A stretch of DNA of 64,000 bases, from positions 310,001 to 374,000 of the forward strand of contig CAWJLY010000008.1 in the NCBI GenBank assembly GCA_963843805.1. The letters run 5' to 3'. How positions within the stretch are numbered: position 1 is the stretch's first letter; every line of letters begins with the position of its first letter. Below are positions 8,914 to 18,163 of the stretch, in pieces. The DNA is from Ideonella_A sp963843805 (GTDB lineage Bacteria; Pseudomonadota; Gammaproteobacteria; Burkholderiales; Burkholderiaceae_C). The notes under the pieces are model-generated. The model had not been told where the DNA came from and ran no database searches. It saw only the letters and a list, made by a program, of their open reading frames with translations. The position numbers and the translations under genes were made by a program.

Positions 8914-9465
8914 TCACGACTTGCGCTTGGGCGCCAGCACCATGATCATCTGCCGGCCTTCGAGCTTGGGCATGTTCTCGACCACCGAGACATCGGCCAG
9001 ATCGTCGCGGATGCGCTCGAGCAGCCGCATGCCGATGTCCTGGTGGGTGATCTCGCGTCCGCGGTAACGCAGCGTGACCTTGCCCTTGTCGCCGTCTTCG
9101 CCGATGAAGCGGCGCAGGTTGCGCATCTTGATCTGGTAGTCGCCTTCGTCGGTGCCGGGGCGGAACTTGACTTCCTTGATCTCGACGATCTTCTGCTTCG
9201 CCTTGGCTTCGGCCGCCTTCTTCTGCTCCTGATATTTCAGCTTGCCGTAGTCCATCAGACGACACACCGGCGGATCGGCCTGGGCAGCGATCTCGACCAG
9301 ATCGACATCGAGGTCGCCGGCCATCTGCAACGCGTCGTTGATGTTGACGATGCCCAGGGGCTCGTTGTCTACGCCGTTCAAGCGAACTTCAGGTGCCATG
9401 ATTTCCCGGTTGAGGCGGTGTTTGCGCTCGACATTGGGAGTACGGCGGTCAGCATATGTAGCGAT
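8914..9465 (-). CDS. infC: Translation initiation factor IF-3 with a non-standard ATC start
   Basis: IF-3 binds the 30S subunit and proofreads start-codon and initiator-tRNA choice. The protein is complete: N-domain HRLNREIMAPEVRLNG, AAQADPPVCRLMDYGKLKYQ, the Lys-rich linker, then EVKFRPGTDEGDYQIKMRN and GREITHQDIGMRLLERI. The first ATG (9399) would cut off HRLNREI, which belongs to the conserved N-domain. Extending upstream gives an ATC at 9463-9465 behind AAAGG with 8 bases of spacing. infC of E. coli starts with AUU and represses itself through that rare codon, so an AUC start is plausible. The frame is unbroken. Confidence 0.95.
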   Translation of the reverse strand: MATYADRRTPNVERKHRLNREIMAPEVRLNGVDNEPLGIVNINDALQMAGDLDVDLVEIAAQADPPVCRLMDYGKLKYQEQKKAAEAKAKQKIVEIKEVKFRPGTDEGDYQIKMRNLRRFIGEDGDKGKVTLRYRGREITHQDIGMRLLERIRDDLADVSVVENMPKLEGRQMIMVLAPKRKS

Positions 9466-9506
9466 GGTTTGAACCTTTCAACGGATTCCAAGGCAAGCGG
9501 AATCCG

Positions 9507-11467
9507 TCACGTCTGGATCGGTGAGCAGGCGCCGGCTACAATGCGTTGGGCGATGTCGGTGCCGACTTCTTCAGAGAAGTCGGCAATCGACATCACGCCC
9601 AGGTCAAGGTTGCCACGCGCGCGCACCGCGACGGTCCCGTTTGCCTTCTCCTTGTCGCCAACGACCAGGATGTACGGGACCTTTTGCAAGGAATGCTCGC
9701 GGATTTTATAGGTAATCTTCGCGTTCCGCAAATCGCACGATGCTCTAAGCCCTTGTTTTTGAAGCATTTTCGCCACTTCGGCGGCGTAATCGGCCTGCCG
9801 CTTCGGAGATATTGAGCACGCTCACCTGCTGCGGCGCCAGCCACGCCGGCAGCGCGCCGGCATGCTGCTCGATCAGGATGCCGATGAATCGCTCGAGGCT
9901 GCCGACGATCGCCCGGTGCAGCATCACCGGGTGCAGGCGCTCGCCCGCTCTCGGCCGACATATACCGCATCGAGCCGCTCGGCCATCGAGAAATCGACCT
10001 GCATCGTGCCGCACTGCCACTGGCCGGCCGATCGCATCCTTCAGCGTGTATTCGATCTTCGGGCCGTAGAACGCACCCTCGCCCGGCGAGATCTCGAACT
10101 CGCAGCCGCTGCGCCGCAGGCTCTCGATCAGCGCGTGTTCGGCCTTGTCCCAGACCTCGTCCGAGCCGATCCGCGCCTCGGGCCGCGTCGCCACCTTGTA
10201 GATGATGTTGGTCGAAGCCGAAATCGGCGTAGACCTTCTGCAGCAGCGCGGTGTAGGCGACACATTCGTCGAGGATCATGTCCTCGGTGCAGAAGATGTG
10301 GCCGTCGTCCTGCGTGAAGCCGCGCACCCGCATGATGCCGTGCAGGCCGCCGGTGGGCTCGTTGCGGTGGCACTGGCCGAATTCGCCGTAGCGCAAGCGG
10401 CAGGTCGCGGTAGCTCTTGATGCCCTGCTTGAAGATCAGGATGTGGCCGGGGCAGTTCATCGGCTTCAGCGCGTAGTCGCGCTTCTCCGACTCGGTCGTG
10501 AACATGTTGTCGCGGTACTTGTCCCAGTGGCCGGTCTTCTCCCACAGCCCCTGGTCGAGGATCTGCGGCCCCTTGACCTCGTGGTAGCCGTTGTCGCGGT
10601 AGACCGCGCGCATGTACTGCTCGACCTGCTGCCAGACCGTCCAGCCCTTCGGGTGCCAGAACACCAGGCCCGGCGCATGCTCGTCGATGTGGAACAGGTC
10701 GAGTTCGCGGCCCAGCTTGCGGTGGTCGCGCTTCTCGGCTTCCTCGAGCATGTGCAGGTATTGCTGCAGTTCGTCCTTGCTCGCCCAGGCCGTGCCGTAG
10801 ATGCGCTGCAGCATCTCGTTGCGGTGGTCGCCGCGCCAGTAGGCGCCGGCCACCTTCATCAGCTTGAAGTGCTTCAGCTTGCCGGTGCTCGGCACGTGCG
10901 GGCCGCGGCACAGGTCCTCGAAGCTCGCCTTCGCGGTACAGCGAAACATCCTGGTCGGCCGGGATGCTGGCGATGATCTCGGCCTTGTACAACTCGCCCT
11001 GCGCCTTGAAATGCTCGACCGCCTCGTCGCGCGGCAGCACCCGGCGCTCGACCTTCTCGTCCTTGCTTCGCGAGCTCGCCCATCCTGCGCCTCGATCGCG
11101 GCCAGATCCTCGGGCGTGAACGGGCGCTTGTAGGCGAAGTCGTAGAAGAAGCCGTTCTCGATCACCGGGCCGATCGTCACCTGCGCTTCGGGAAACAGCT
11201 CCTTCACCGCATAGCGCCAGCAGGTGCGCGGTCGAATGGCGGATCAGCTCGAGGCCGGCGGGATCCTTGTCGGTGACGATCGCCAGCTCGGTGTCGCGAT
11301 CGATCAGGTAGCTGGTATCGACCAGCCGCGCCGAATCGCCGCTGCCGATGCGACCGCCCAGCGCCGCCTTGGCCAGACCGCTGCCGATCGACGCCGCGAC
11401 CTCGGCCACCGTGACCGGCGCCGGGAAACTGGCGTTGCGAACCATCGGGAAGCTGAATCGAAACCAT
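9507..11467 (-). CDS. thrS: Threonyl-tRNA synthetase, multiply frame-broken
   Basis: Class II synthetase charging tRNA-Thr. The start is MVSIQLPDGSQRQFP (TGS domain) at 11467. Following frames give RHSTAHLLA, KELFPEAQVTIGPVIENGFF (editing domain), FEDLCRGPHVPSTGKLKHF, then the catalytic core with KPMNCPGH (zinc Cys), GGLHGIMRVRGFTQDDGHIF, EFEISPGEGAFYGPKIEYTL and HRAIVGSLERFIGILIE, and the anticodon domain to LGVMSIADFSEEVGTDIA. About ten single-base insertions are needed, for example near 11428, 11212, 11085, 11068, 10929, 10397 and 10215. All domains are present, so the gene is functional in all likelihood. Confidence 0.95.
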
Positions 11468-11482
11468 GCTGACTCCAGAAAC

Positions 11483-11509
11483 AAAAAAGCGCGGACAGAA
11501 GCCGCGCTT
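11483..11509 (-). terminator. Attenuator-like terminator in the thrS leader
   Basis: On the - strand perfect 8-base arms AAGCGCGG/CCGCGCTT around a 7-base loop are followed by a T run (11483-11488), a full Rho-independent terminator. It ends 16 bases before the thrS ATG and well inside the transcript predicted from the promoter at 11650-11677, so it can stop transcription before thrS. This placement is that of an attenuator. Confidence 0.65.
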
Positions 11510-11589
11510 GGGGGACGAAAGGAAAGACAGGACGATGACGCGCGACGGTCTAGCCTCTCGGAAGACCCGGCATCGAGAGCCGGCGATCG

Positions 11590-11610
11590 ACGGGTAGTTC
11601 GCGGTGTCAT
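11590..11610 (-). other. Candidate Thr-coding leader peptide start
   Basis: An ATG at 11610 behind GAGAAAGG opens a peptide beginning MTPRTTR: three Thr codons in the first six. It lies about 33 bases after the predicted transcription start and 100 bases before the terminator hairpin. A Thr-rich leader peptide is what ribosome-mediated attenuation of a Thr gene would need. The frame has no stop before thrS as sequenced, so its end is not defined and coincidence remains possible. Confidence 0.3.
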
Positions 11611-11649
11611 AACCGGATCGCCTTTCTCGCCCTTGTTGGTTGAAGCAGA

Positions 11650-11677
11650 TTGATAGGATGCGGCCGAAGAACGTCAA
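11650..11677 (-). promoter_or_regulatory. thrS: Sigma-70 type promoter for thrS-infC-rpmI-rplT
   Basis: On the - strand TTGACG (11672-11677) and TATCAA (11650-11655) are separated by 16 bases, close to the sigma-70 consensus. Transcription would start near 11643 and leave a leader of about 175 nt before thrS that contains the Thr-coding peptide start and the terminator hairpin. Confidence 0.55.
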
Positions 11678-11698
11678 AACCGAGCCGTCAGGAGGCGG

Positions 11699-12194
11699 TC
11701 AGTAGCGCATCAGCTGATCGCCCTGCACATAGACCCGTCGCCCTGCCGATGTCGACGCCGGGTTCGTAGTCGAACTGACGGGTGCCGCCGCTGGTCGAGG
11801 CGCACCTGACGCGGACGAAATCGCGCGCGGTGCCGCGGCTTTTCTCGATCTGGTTGCCGGCGATGCGCCACCGATCGCGCCGACTGCCGGTGGCCGCCGC
11901 GCGACCGGAGCCCTTGCCGATCTGGTTACCGACGACCGCGCCCAGCACGCCGCCGATGCACCGCGCCGGCGCCGCTGGTCTGGTTTTCGGCCTTGATCAG
12001 TTCGAGGCTTTCGACATGCCCGTACTGCACGCCAGATTCGTGTCGCTTGCCCATTGCCATAAGGCGAGCCGCCGCTATAGGGCGGCGGTAGCCGATGAGC
12101 GGGTCGGGCCTGGTTGGCACAGCCGCCCAATACCGCGAGGCCGAGCACGGCAGCGCCGAGCACGGAGCGTGAAGTGTCTGGAAAAAACGGGCAT
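11699..12194 (-). CDS. Glycine-zipper outer-membrane lipoprotein (17-kDa antigen/SlyB type), frame-broken
   Basis: A lipoprotein of about 160 residues. After an N-terminal poly-T slippage (MPVF then PDTSRSVL) the signal peptide is SVLGAAVLGLAVLGGC with a LGGC lipobox. The middle reads GVQYGHVESLELI, and then a glycine-zipper repeat, IGGVLGAVVGNQIGKGSGR followed by AIGGAIAGNQIEK, typical of Rick_17kDa_Anti proteins. The C-terminus RRVYVQGDQLMRY ends at 11699. At least four frame changes occur. Such proteins sit in the outer membrane and affect envelope integrity. It is a single gene upstream of thrS on the same strand. Confidence 0.8.
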
Positions 12195-12297
12195 GGCGCT
12201 TCCTTTCGATGTTGTGGTGGCGATGATGGCTGTCGCGACGCCATCCCCTGCTTTGAAGTGCGCGGGGCGCAAATCGTTCCGCCGGCGCTACAACACC

Positions 12298-13457
12298 TTA
12301 CAAGGGGAGCAACGCGATATCGGCGGTTCGCTCGATGAACCACAACACGCCGATCACGATGGCCACGCACGACCCGGCACGAATCACCAGCGGGCCGTAC
12401 AGGCGCCGCCGGCGCGCAAGGAACAGCAGCGCGCCAGCGATCAAGCACGATGACGATCTGGCCCATTTCGAGGCCGACGTTGAACTGGAACAGGGCCCAA
12501 GCGAAATGCAGCGCCGGCAGGTCGAGCTCGGCCAGCACACCGGCAAAACCGAAGCCGTGGATCAGGCCGAACAAGAAGGTCACGAGCACCCGCCGGCCGC
12601 CGAAGATCGGCCACAGGTTGTCGACCGCGGCCAGCACGATGGTGACGGCAATGGCCGGCTCGATAAAACCCGGTCGGCAGCGACACCAGTTTCAGCGCCG
12701 CCAGCGTCAGCGTGATCGAATGCGCGACCGTGAATGCAGTGACGATACCGAAGATCGGCCAGAAAGCCTGCCCGATCCGTTCTGCACCGGCTGCCAGCCT
12801 TGCGGCGTGCGCCGCATCACCGACGGCAGCAGCAGCGCCAGCAGAAACAGCACATGGTCGTAGCCGGTGACGATATGGTGGATGCCTTCGCGGATGAATT
12901 GCAGGCGGTCGCCGGTCGAAGCGCCGGCGCCGGCCACGGCGTTGCCTCGGTCGAGACGCCGCCATTCAGTGCCGCCGGCTGACGCGGATCGAGCACGCGC
13001 AGCGGTGGTCGCCTGGCCGGGCGTTCGATCGCGACCAGGCCGCGATGCGTCGGGTCGATGTCGGCAAGCAGGGTATAGCGCATCACCGATCGCAGCCCTG
13101 AGCGGGCACGGCGGCGCGGATATTGCAGCGCCGCATAGACGCCATCGGCGCGCTTCTCGAGGGCCGGCGCCGGATGATCGAATCGGCAGCCGACGCAGCT
13201 TGCACATTGCGCTGCACATAGGCGTCGATGGCAGGCCAGGCGGCCTTGACTTCGCCCCAGGTCAGCCGGCCGTCGCCATCGCCGTCGAGGTCGAGCGCGG
13301 CGTCGAGATCGCGCAAGTGCGACATCGACGCGCAGACGGGTGCCGCCATCGGCGGTGGCAGTCGAGCTTCAGATAGGCATCGCTGGCCTTGTGTGCCCAG
13401 GCACTGCGGTGCCAGCGCCAGCAATGCAATACCGCATGTGACGACCAGCCGCTGCAA
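12298..13457 (-). CDS. HupE/UreJ-type membrane protein with EF-hand ectodomain, frame-broken
   Basis: About 385 residues. The N-terminus is a signal peptide (VVTCGIALLALAPQC) and then AHKASDAYLKLDC. A loop of EF-hand form follows, DLDGDGDGRLTWGEVK, which should bind Ca2+. The C-terminal half is the HupE/UreJ_2 membrane domain with GIHHIVTGYDHVLFLLALLL, SITLTLAALKLVSLP, NLWPIFGGRRVLVTFLFGL, HGFGFAGVLAELDLP and a last helix ending ALLPL. HupE/UreJ proteins are linked to nickel or other metal uptake; the substrate here is unknown. Several indels cut the frame. The start is uncertain; a TTG at 13457 is used. It follows the TPR gene by 41 bases. Confidence 0.8.
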
Positions 13458-13498
13458 CCAAGGCCAGCTGATGACCCGGCTGGCTCGACCGCCGCGGC

Positions 13499-14722
13499 TC
13501 AGAGCAAGGCATCGAGGCGTGCATCGCGCAGTCCCATGTCGTTGCTGATCTGGCGCGCCTGCTGCAGCGGTCGGCGTCATTGCCCGCGGCACGCGCGGCC
13601 TGCGCCAGCAGCAGCAGGTCGATCGGCTCGCGCTGCAGCTCGACATTGGTGCGCGCAAGCTGCAGCGCGCGCTGCGCGTCGGCGTCGACAAACAACGCGA
13701 ACATCGCCTGCTCCCGCGCATGCGTCGTCGCCGCGTCGGGCCGCAGCGCCGCCTGCGCCATTCGCGCCCGCAATTCGGCGGTATCGACGGCGGACGGTGC
13801 TGCGCCCTGCCTCGCCGCGGCCTCGGCCAGTGCGAGGCGCAGCAGCACGGGGTCGCTGCGCACATCGTTGCGCAGCAACGGGCGAACCTCGGCTGGCGCG
13901 CCCGTTGGCGAGCAGGAAATCGGCAAAGGTCAGCCGCGTATATTCATCGGGGGCGGCGGCCAAGTGCAGAGCGAAAAGCCGACTCTGCCTCGCTGCGCCG
14001 CCCGGCGCGCATCTCGAGTTCGGCCAGACTGGTCAGCAGCCAGACTCCGCTGTGACGGCAGCAATGCCCGCATCGCGAGCAGGCGCGCAAAACTGGCGCG
14101 CGCCTCGTCGAATTGGCCTCTGAGCGCCATGTTCTCGGCCAGACACGCCTGGCTGTAGAACCCCTCACCGGTGGCTGCCAGCCCCCGGCAGCCGGCGTCG
14201 GATTGCTCGTAGCGTCCCTGCACGCGTCGGATCGTCGCCAACGTCAGCCAGGCCTGCGTCTGTGTCGGGTCGCGCTTGACCAAACCTTCCAGCAAGCCGG
14301 CCGAACCATCGAAATCATGCAGATACTGCTGCACGCGTGGCCGACATCAACACCACATCCGCCGGCGCCCGATCGAGTTGTTTCCAGTGTTGCAGAACCG
14401 CCAGCGCCCGCCCGGCAAAGCGCGGCTCACCCTGGTCTCGGGCCTGTTCGAGGTAGCGCCGCGCCAAGGCAACGGCAACTGCAGAATCATCCGGGTTGGC
14501 CGCCAGGCGTTTGCGCAAATCGCGCTCCTCGGAGCGCGCGCTGCCGGTATTGGGCAATATTTCCACAACGTCGGAATCGGTGCTGGGCCGCAGGGGCTCT
14601 GCACCAGCCAGCAAACTGGCGAACAAAAGAACCAGCGCGATCAGCGGCGCGCGCAGTTGCAGATTCGAAATCGATCGCGCAGATATGGCACTGCACTCGC
14701 AGTTCGGGTGGATGCTGTTCAT
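13499..14722 (-). CDS. Exported TPR-repeat protein, frame-broken
   Basis: About 400 residues. An N-terminal hydrophobic stretch (LIALVLLFASLLAGAEP) points to export. Then come helical repeats of the TPR kind: LRKRLAANPDDSAVAVALAR, QAWLTLATIRRVQGRYEQ, ACLAENMALRGQFDEARASF, and a last block with LRLALAEAAARQG, and LQLARTNVELQREPIDLLLL, ending GLRDARLDALL. Frame changes occur near 14320, 13990 and 13905. TPR proteins scaffold protein contacts. With the adjacent HupE-like and DUF4331 genes it forms a small envelope cluster of unknown role. Confidence 0.75.
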
Positions 14723-14774
14723 CTGAGGACTTTAATTCAGTGGTGCGTTCGCCTTGCCAGTCGCGGACGTGAGT

Positions 14775-14807
14775 GCGGCGGCCATCCCTTGTGGGGAGGG
14801 CCGCCGC
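14775..14807 (-). terminator. Intercistronic hairpin between lipoprotein and TPR genes
   Basis: Perfect 9-base arms GCGGCGGCC/GGCCGCCGC, extended by ATCCC/GGGGA, make a very stable hairpin in the 115-base gap. No T run follows on the - strand, so it is more likely an RNA-stability or partial-termination element than a full terminator. Confidence 0.4.
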
Positions 14808-14837
14808 GGCTGGCGCGATCAGATGTCGGTCAGACCA

Positions 14838-15143
14838 TCAAGGCACGCTGCGTGGTTCGGCCGTATCGCTGGTCGGCGGCGTGAACCCGTCGGCGAAAGC
14901 CAGCGGTTGAGCGGTTTCACTGCTGCTTCCGATCAAGGCGAGCACATAGTCAAACCAGGTGTCGATCGTCGAGGCGGCCGATGTCGGTACCACTGCCGGC
15001 GCAGGGGCCGGAGCGGGGGTCGGTGCCGGTGCCGGAGCTGGCGTCGGTGCCGGGGCTGGCGAATTCAGATCCGGCCCATCGTCGCCGCCGCAGGCGGCCA
15101 ACATCGCCGCAGCAGCAAACATCACAGCTAGGTTCTTTTTCAT
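14838..15143 (-). CDS. Small Pro/Ala-repeat lipoprotein
   Basis: A 101-residue lipoprotein with an intact frame. Residues 1-18 are a lipoprotein signal (MKKNLAVMFAAAAMLAAC, lipobox LAAC). After GGDDGPDLNS comes a (PA)n/PT repeat of about 24 residues, a flexible cell-wall-spanning spacer, then TSAASTIDTWFDYVLALIG and a polar tail. No catalytic motif is seen. It starts 10 bases after the DUF4331 gene stop, so the two are surely co-transcribed. Confidence 0.75.
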   Translation of the reverse strand: MKKNLAVMFAAAAMLAACGGDDGPDLNSPAPAPTPAPAPAPTPAPAPAPAVVPTSAASTIDTWFDYVLALIGSSSETAQPLAFADGFTPPTSDTAEPRSVP

Positions 15144-15153
15144 CGTGGTTCCT

Positions 15154-16703
15154 TTACTTGCTGCCTGGCAGCGGCGTATTCAGGTAAGGGAAGCCGGGCA
15201 GCAGCGTGACGGTGGCCTGGTCGACTGCGTCATGCAGGTTGAACGAGGTGGCGCCCAGCGGCACGGCCGACGGCTTGCACTCGGCGCCGAAGCCGAGCTT
15301 GTTGGTATCGCCGTTGGCAACGCACAGGCCACCGGCAACCGCCACCAGCGAGATGTCGACGACGTCATCCTTCGGACGGCGGCCGTTCGGATAGCCGGCG
15401 TTGTCGTTGCCCTTGGCGAGGATATTGCCGACGATGCCCAGGCGGTTCTGCTGCGCAAACGGCAACCGGCGGGATGGCCGTATTCAGGCGCAGCATTTCA
15501 GATGCCGTCGACGTTGGCGGGCTGGTTCACACCCTTGATGCCGGTCAGGAAGGTCGTGACCAGATCATTGCGACCGGCATTGGTCGGCGCGATACCACCG
15601 GCCGGAGTGCCCAGCGCGATCTCAAGCAGTCGCGGCAGCGTCGGGTTGGTGACATAGGTCAGGAAGTTCGCACCGTCGTTGATCGGCTTGGAGCCGTTGA
15701 ACTTGTCCTTGTCGGGCAAGCCGATCACCACTTCATTGACCAGCGGCATGCCCAGTCGCGAGACCTGGGTCCAGGCGCCGCCGCTGCGGTCGGTCGTGCT
15801 GTGGCCCGACTTCGGATTCGGATCGAGCAGACGGCCCTGGCGCAGGCTGGCCGTTGTCCAGCCGCCGATCACCGTTTCGGCGCCGGCGGTCAGGCAGCTC
15901 TGGTGCACTTCGAGCGCCAGCGTGGTGACGTTCTTGTCGGCCAGATCGTCCGTGCCGACATTGATCTTGCGTCGGGTCGGTGATCAGCGGCAACCGGTGC
16001 ATTGACGAGGTCGAAAATCGTGCCGAGATTGACCGCGAACGGATCCTTGCGCTGGCCGACGAAGACCTTGGCCGGCATCGCGCAGCCCGGAATGGCCACG
16101 GTGTAGATGTGCTTGGCGGCATAACCCGGGTAGTCGGGAATCGTCTTCGGGCCGATGTTGTCGACCGGCTTGTCGAAGGTGGCCGAGCCGCCGTTGGTGA
16201 TGGCGCGCGGGTGCCGGTGCGACGGTCGCCACGAACCACGTCGACCGAGAACTGCTCGTTGACGTTGAGCACTGGGCCGAATTCGCCGCCGCATTGGCAC
16301 CGGCAACTGGCCGGCCTGGATCAGCGGGATCGCCACATTCTTGCCCATGATCGGCAGCGTGATGCCCTTCAGGTTGTTCTTGAAGCGGAACGCAAAGGTG
16401 ATGTCTTCCTTCGCGTCACCGTTGTTGTCGACGTGGATCTCGTACAGCGCGTTCGGATCCATCGGGAAGTAGTTCGGGCCGCCGTACGGATCCTGCAGCG
16501 GCAGATAGTTGGCGATCAGCGTGACGTAGCCGTCACGGCCGGTCTCGTAGCTCTTGAACATGTAGAAGTCGGTCGCGTCGACCTTCGGGCGAGCCCGCGA
16601 TGAACGGCGCTTCACGGTGGCTGGAGGCGTTTGCAACGCCGAAACCGGTGGCGGCGCAAAGCGCGGCAACCAGCGGCAGCAGGCGCAGGCTATGTTGTTT
16701 CAT
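15154..16703 (-). CDS. Secreted DUF4331-domain protein, frame-broken
   Basis: About 510 residues. The start MKQHSLRLLPLVAALCAATG is a signal peptide. The mature protein begins ASSHREAPFIAG, then PKVDATDFYMFKSYE, GRDGYVTLIANYLPLQDPYG, DPNALYEIHVDNNGDAKEDI, the hallmarks of DUF4331, and later VGQRKDPFAVNLGTIFDLVN and EVVIGLPDKDKFNGSKPIND. The C-terminus is GYPNGRRPKDDVVDISL to LLPGFPYLNTPLPGSK. At least five indels break it. The family has no known activity. It heads a - strand group with a lipoprotein, a TPR protein and a HupE-like protein, behind a possible ECF-type promoter. Confidence 0.85.
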
Positions 16704-16802
16704 GAGTATTCCTCTCTTTGATCGGTGGATGATACGGGGCCGGAGCAGTGAATGCCGACACTGGGCATCACCCACCGGGTTGTGGATGGCGCCTGCCCCT
16801 CT

Positions 16803-16830
16803 GTTACGCGAGCTGGATGCATCCGGATGC
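16803..16830 (-). promoter_or_regulatory. Candidate ECF-sigma promoter of the DUF4331 cluster
   Basis: On the - strand GCATCC (16825-16830) and CGTAAC (16803-16808) are 16 bases apart, about 100 bases before the DUF4331 start. The -35-like part is inside the perfect palindrome GCATCCGGATGC (16819-16830). The spacing and GC-rich -35 with a CGT -10 fit extracytoplasmic-function sigma promoters rather than sigma-70. No sigma gene is in the window. Confidence 0.35.
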
Positions 16831-16854
16831 AAAACTTTGCGAATAGACGCAAAG
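16831..16854 (-). terminator. Rho-independent terminator after the patatin gene
   Basis: On the - strand, arms CTTTGCG/CGCAAAG around a 6-base loop are followed by TTTT, 22 bases after the stop codon of the patatin-like gene. The stem is short, so strength is moderate. Confidence 0.5.
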
Positions 16855-16875
16855 CGCGGGTTTACCCCAACAGGT

Positions 16876-18003
16876 TCAGGCCAACGGCTGAAGCTCGATG
16901 TCGATTCGACCCTCGACCCAGTCGGCGAAGGTTTCGGCAAGCCGTTCGCTTTCGGTCACCGCAATCTGCCAGATGCGAGCGCGTTGGGCAGGATCGTCTC
17001 GATAGCGTTGCAGATCGGCACGATCGGGCAGCTTGCCATTGGGCAATCCGGCAATCCAATCCGGATGCGGCGACAACAAGACCACGTTGTCGAGCCGGGC
17101 GCTGGCGCGATGGCGGTGGCGAAGTGCCTTGTCGAGCCAACCCGGAACCATGTTTGGTTGGAAATGCGGATAAAGCACCAGGCCGGCAGCGGTGTGGCTG
17201 CCGGTTTCGGCTCGATCCGGCATCCGATCGACCGGACCGGCTGCCAACGAGGCGTAATCGAGGTGGAGGTGATAGTCGGTGATGCCACCATCCCAATAGG
17301 CGCCGCGAGGTGCGCCCGGAATATCGTGCACCGCGTCGAGCCAGAACGGAATCGAGCAGCTGGCCAACAGGCTGGGCCTGAAATTGGCCGCATTCAGCTC
17401 GACGTGATGGGTGCGGAAGTCGTGCAGTTTCAGCGGCAGCGGATCGCGCGGGTCGGAAAACACCACGCGCTCAAGCCAGCCGCCCATCGCCTTGCGACTC
17501 AGCGCATTGGTCGCATACGCGCCCAGATAACCGAGCGGCGTGCGCAGCCGGCCCTGCCGGCCCAGCAGATGGCGGCCGCGGCTGGTGAACACATGCAGGC
17601 GATAGCGCGGATGGGCCAGGATCTGCGCGATCGACGGGCCGAGCTGGCGGTCGAGCTCGGCGCCGAACACCTCGCTGACATGCGAGGCCTTCGGCAGCCT
17701 GCCGGGTGCGTGCTCGTATTGCTGATGAATATATGAATCGCTCAGCTCGCGAAAACCCGCCACCGGATCGTCGAGGCAGGCGGTGGCCATTCGCCAGGCG
17801 CCGATCGACGCACCGACCAGGTGGATCGTGTGGCTGCTGCCGGCCAGCCACTGGCCGAACAGGAAGCGATCGAGCGGCCCGAGGATCAGGCCCTTCGGTC
17901 CGCCGGCGGCGCCCGGGATGATTCGCACATCATGCGGCGCAATGCGACGTTCGCGCAATTGCTTGAGCGCCGACGGGCCGGCGTGGATCTGGAGGACGTT
18001 CAT
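16876..18003 (-). CDS. Patatin-like phospholipase
   Basis: A 375-residue serine hydrolase of the patatin family with an intact frame. The start MNVLQIHAGPSALKQL at 18003 is chosen because upstream codons read as non-coding. The oxyanion Gly-rich loop is PGAAGGPKGL; the nucleophile elbow is GASIG (residues about 65-69, G-x-S-x-G); the catalytic Asp is in YWDGGITD (D-G-G). No signal peptide is seen, so it acts in the cytoplasm, probably on acyl lipids. It is transcribed away from the nitrile hydratase operon, with 160 bases between the starts. Confidence 0.88.
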   Translation of the reverse strand: MNVLQIHAGPSALKQLRERRIAPHDVRIIPGAAGGPKGLILGPLDRFLFGQWLAGSSHTIHLVGASIGAWRMATACLDDPVAGFRELSDSYIHQQYEHAPGRLPKASHVSEVFGAELDRQLGPSIAQILAHPRYRLHVFTSRGRHLLGRQGRLRTPLGYLGAYATNALSRKAMGGWLERVVFSDPRDPLPLKLHDFRTHHVELNAANFRPSLLASCSIPFWLDAVHDIPGAPRGAYWDGGITDYHLHLDYASLAAGPVDRMPDRAETGSHTAAGLVLYPHFQPNMVPGWLDKALRHRHRASARLDNVVLLSPHPDWIAGLPNGKLPDRADLQRYRDDPAQRARIWQIAVTESERLAETFADWVEGRIDIELQPLA

Positions 18004-18163
18004 GGCCGACGCGATGTTAAGGCGTTGCCTTGACGCTGGCGCATCCTGGAAGCCGATTTGCCATCGCGCGGGCGGCGCGGCATCATCGACGGATTGCTCT
18101 GACGACCCAGACGATGCACGAACCTCGACCCCCCGCACAGCCGCGACACGGCCATCACACACC

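Noticed and set aside
14990..15065. A short tandem DNA repeat that looks like a CRISPR or minisatellite
   Set aside because: It is the coding sequence of the Pro/Ala spacer of the small lipoprotein.
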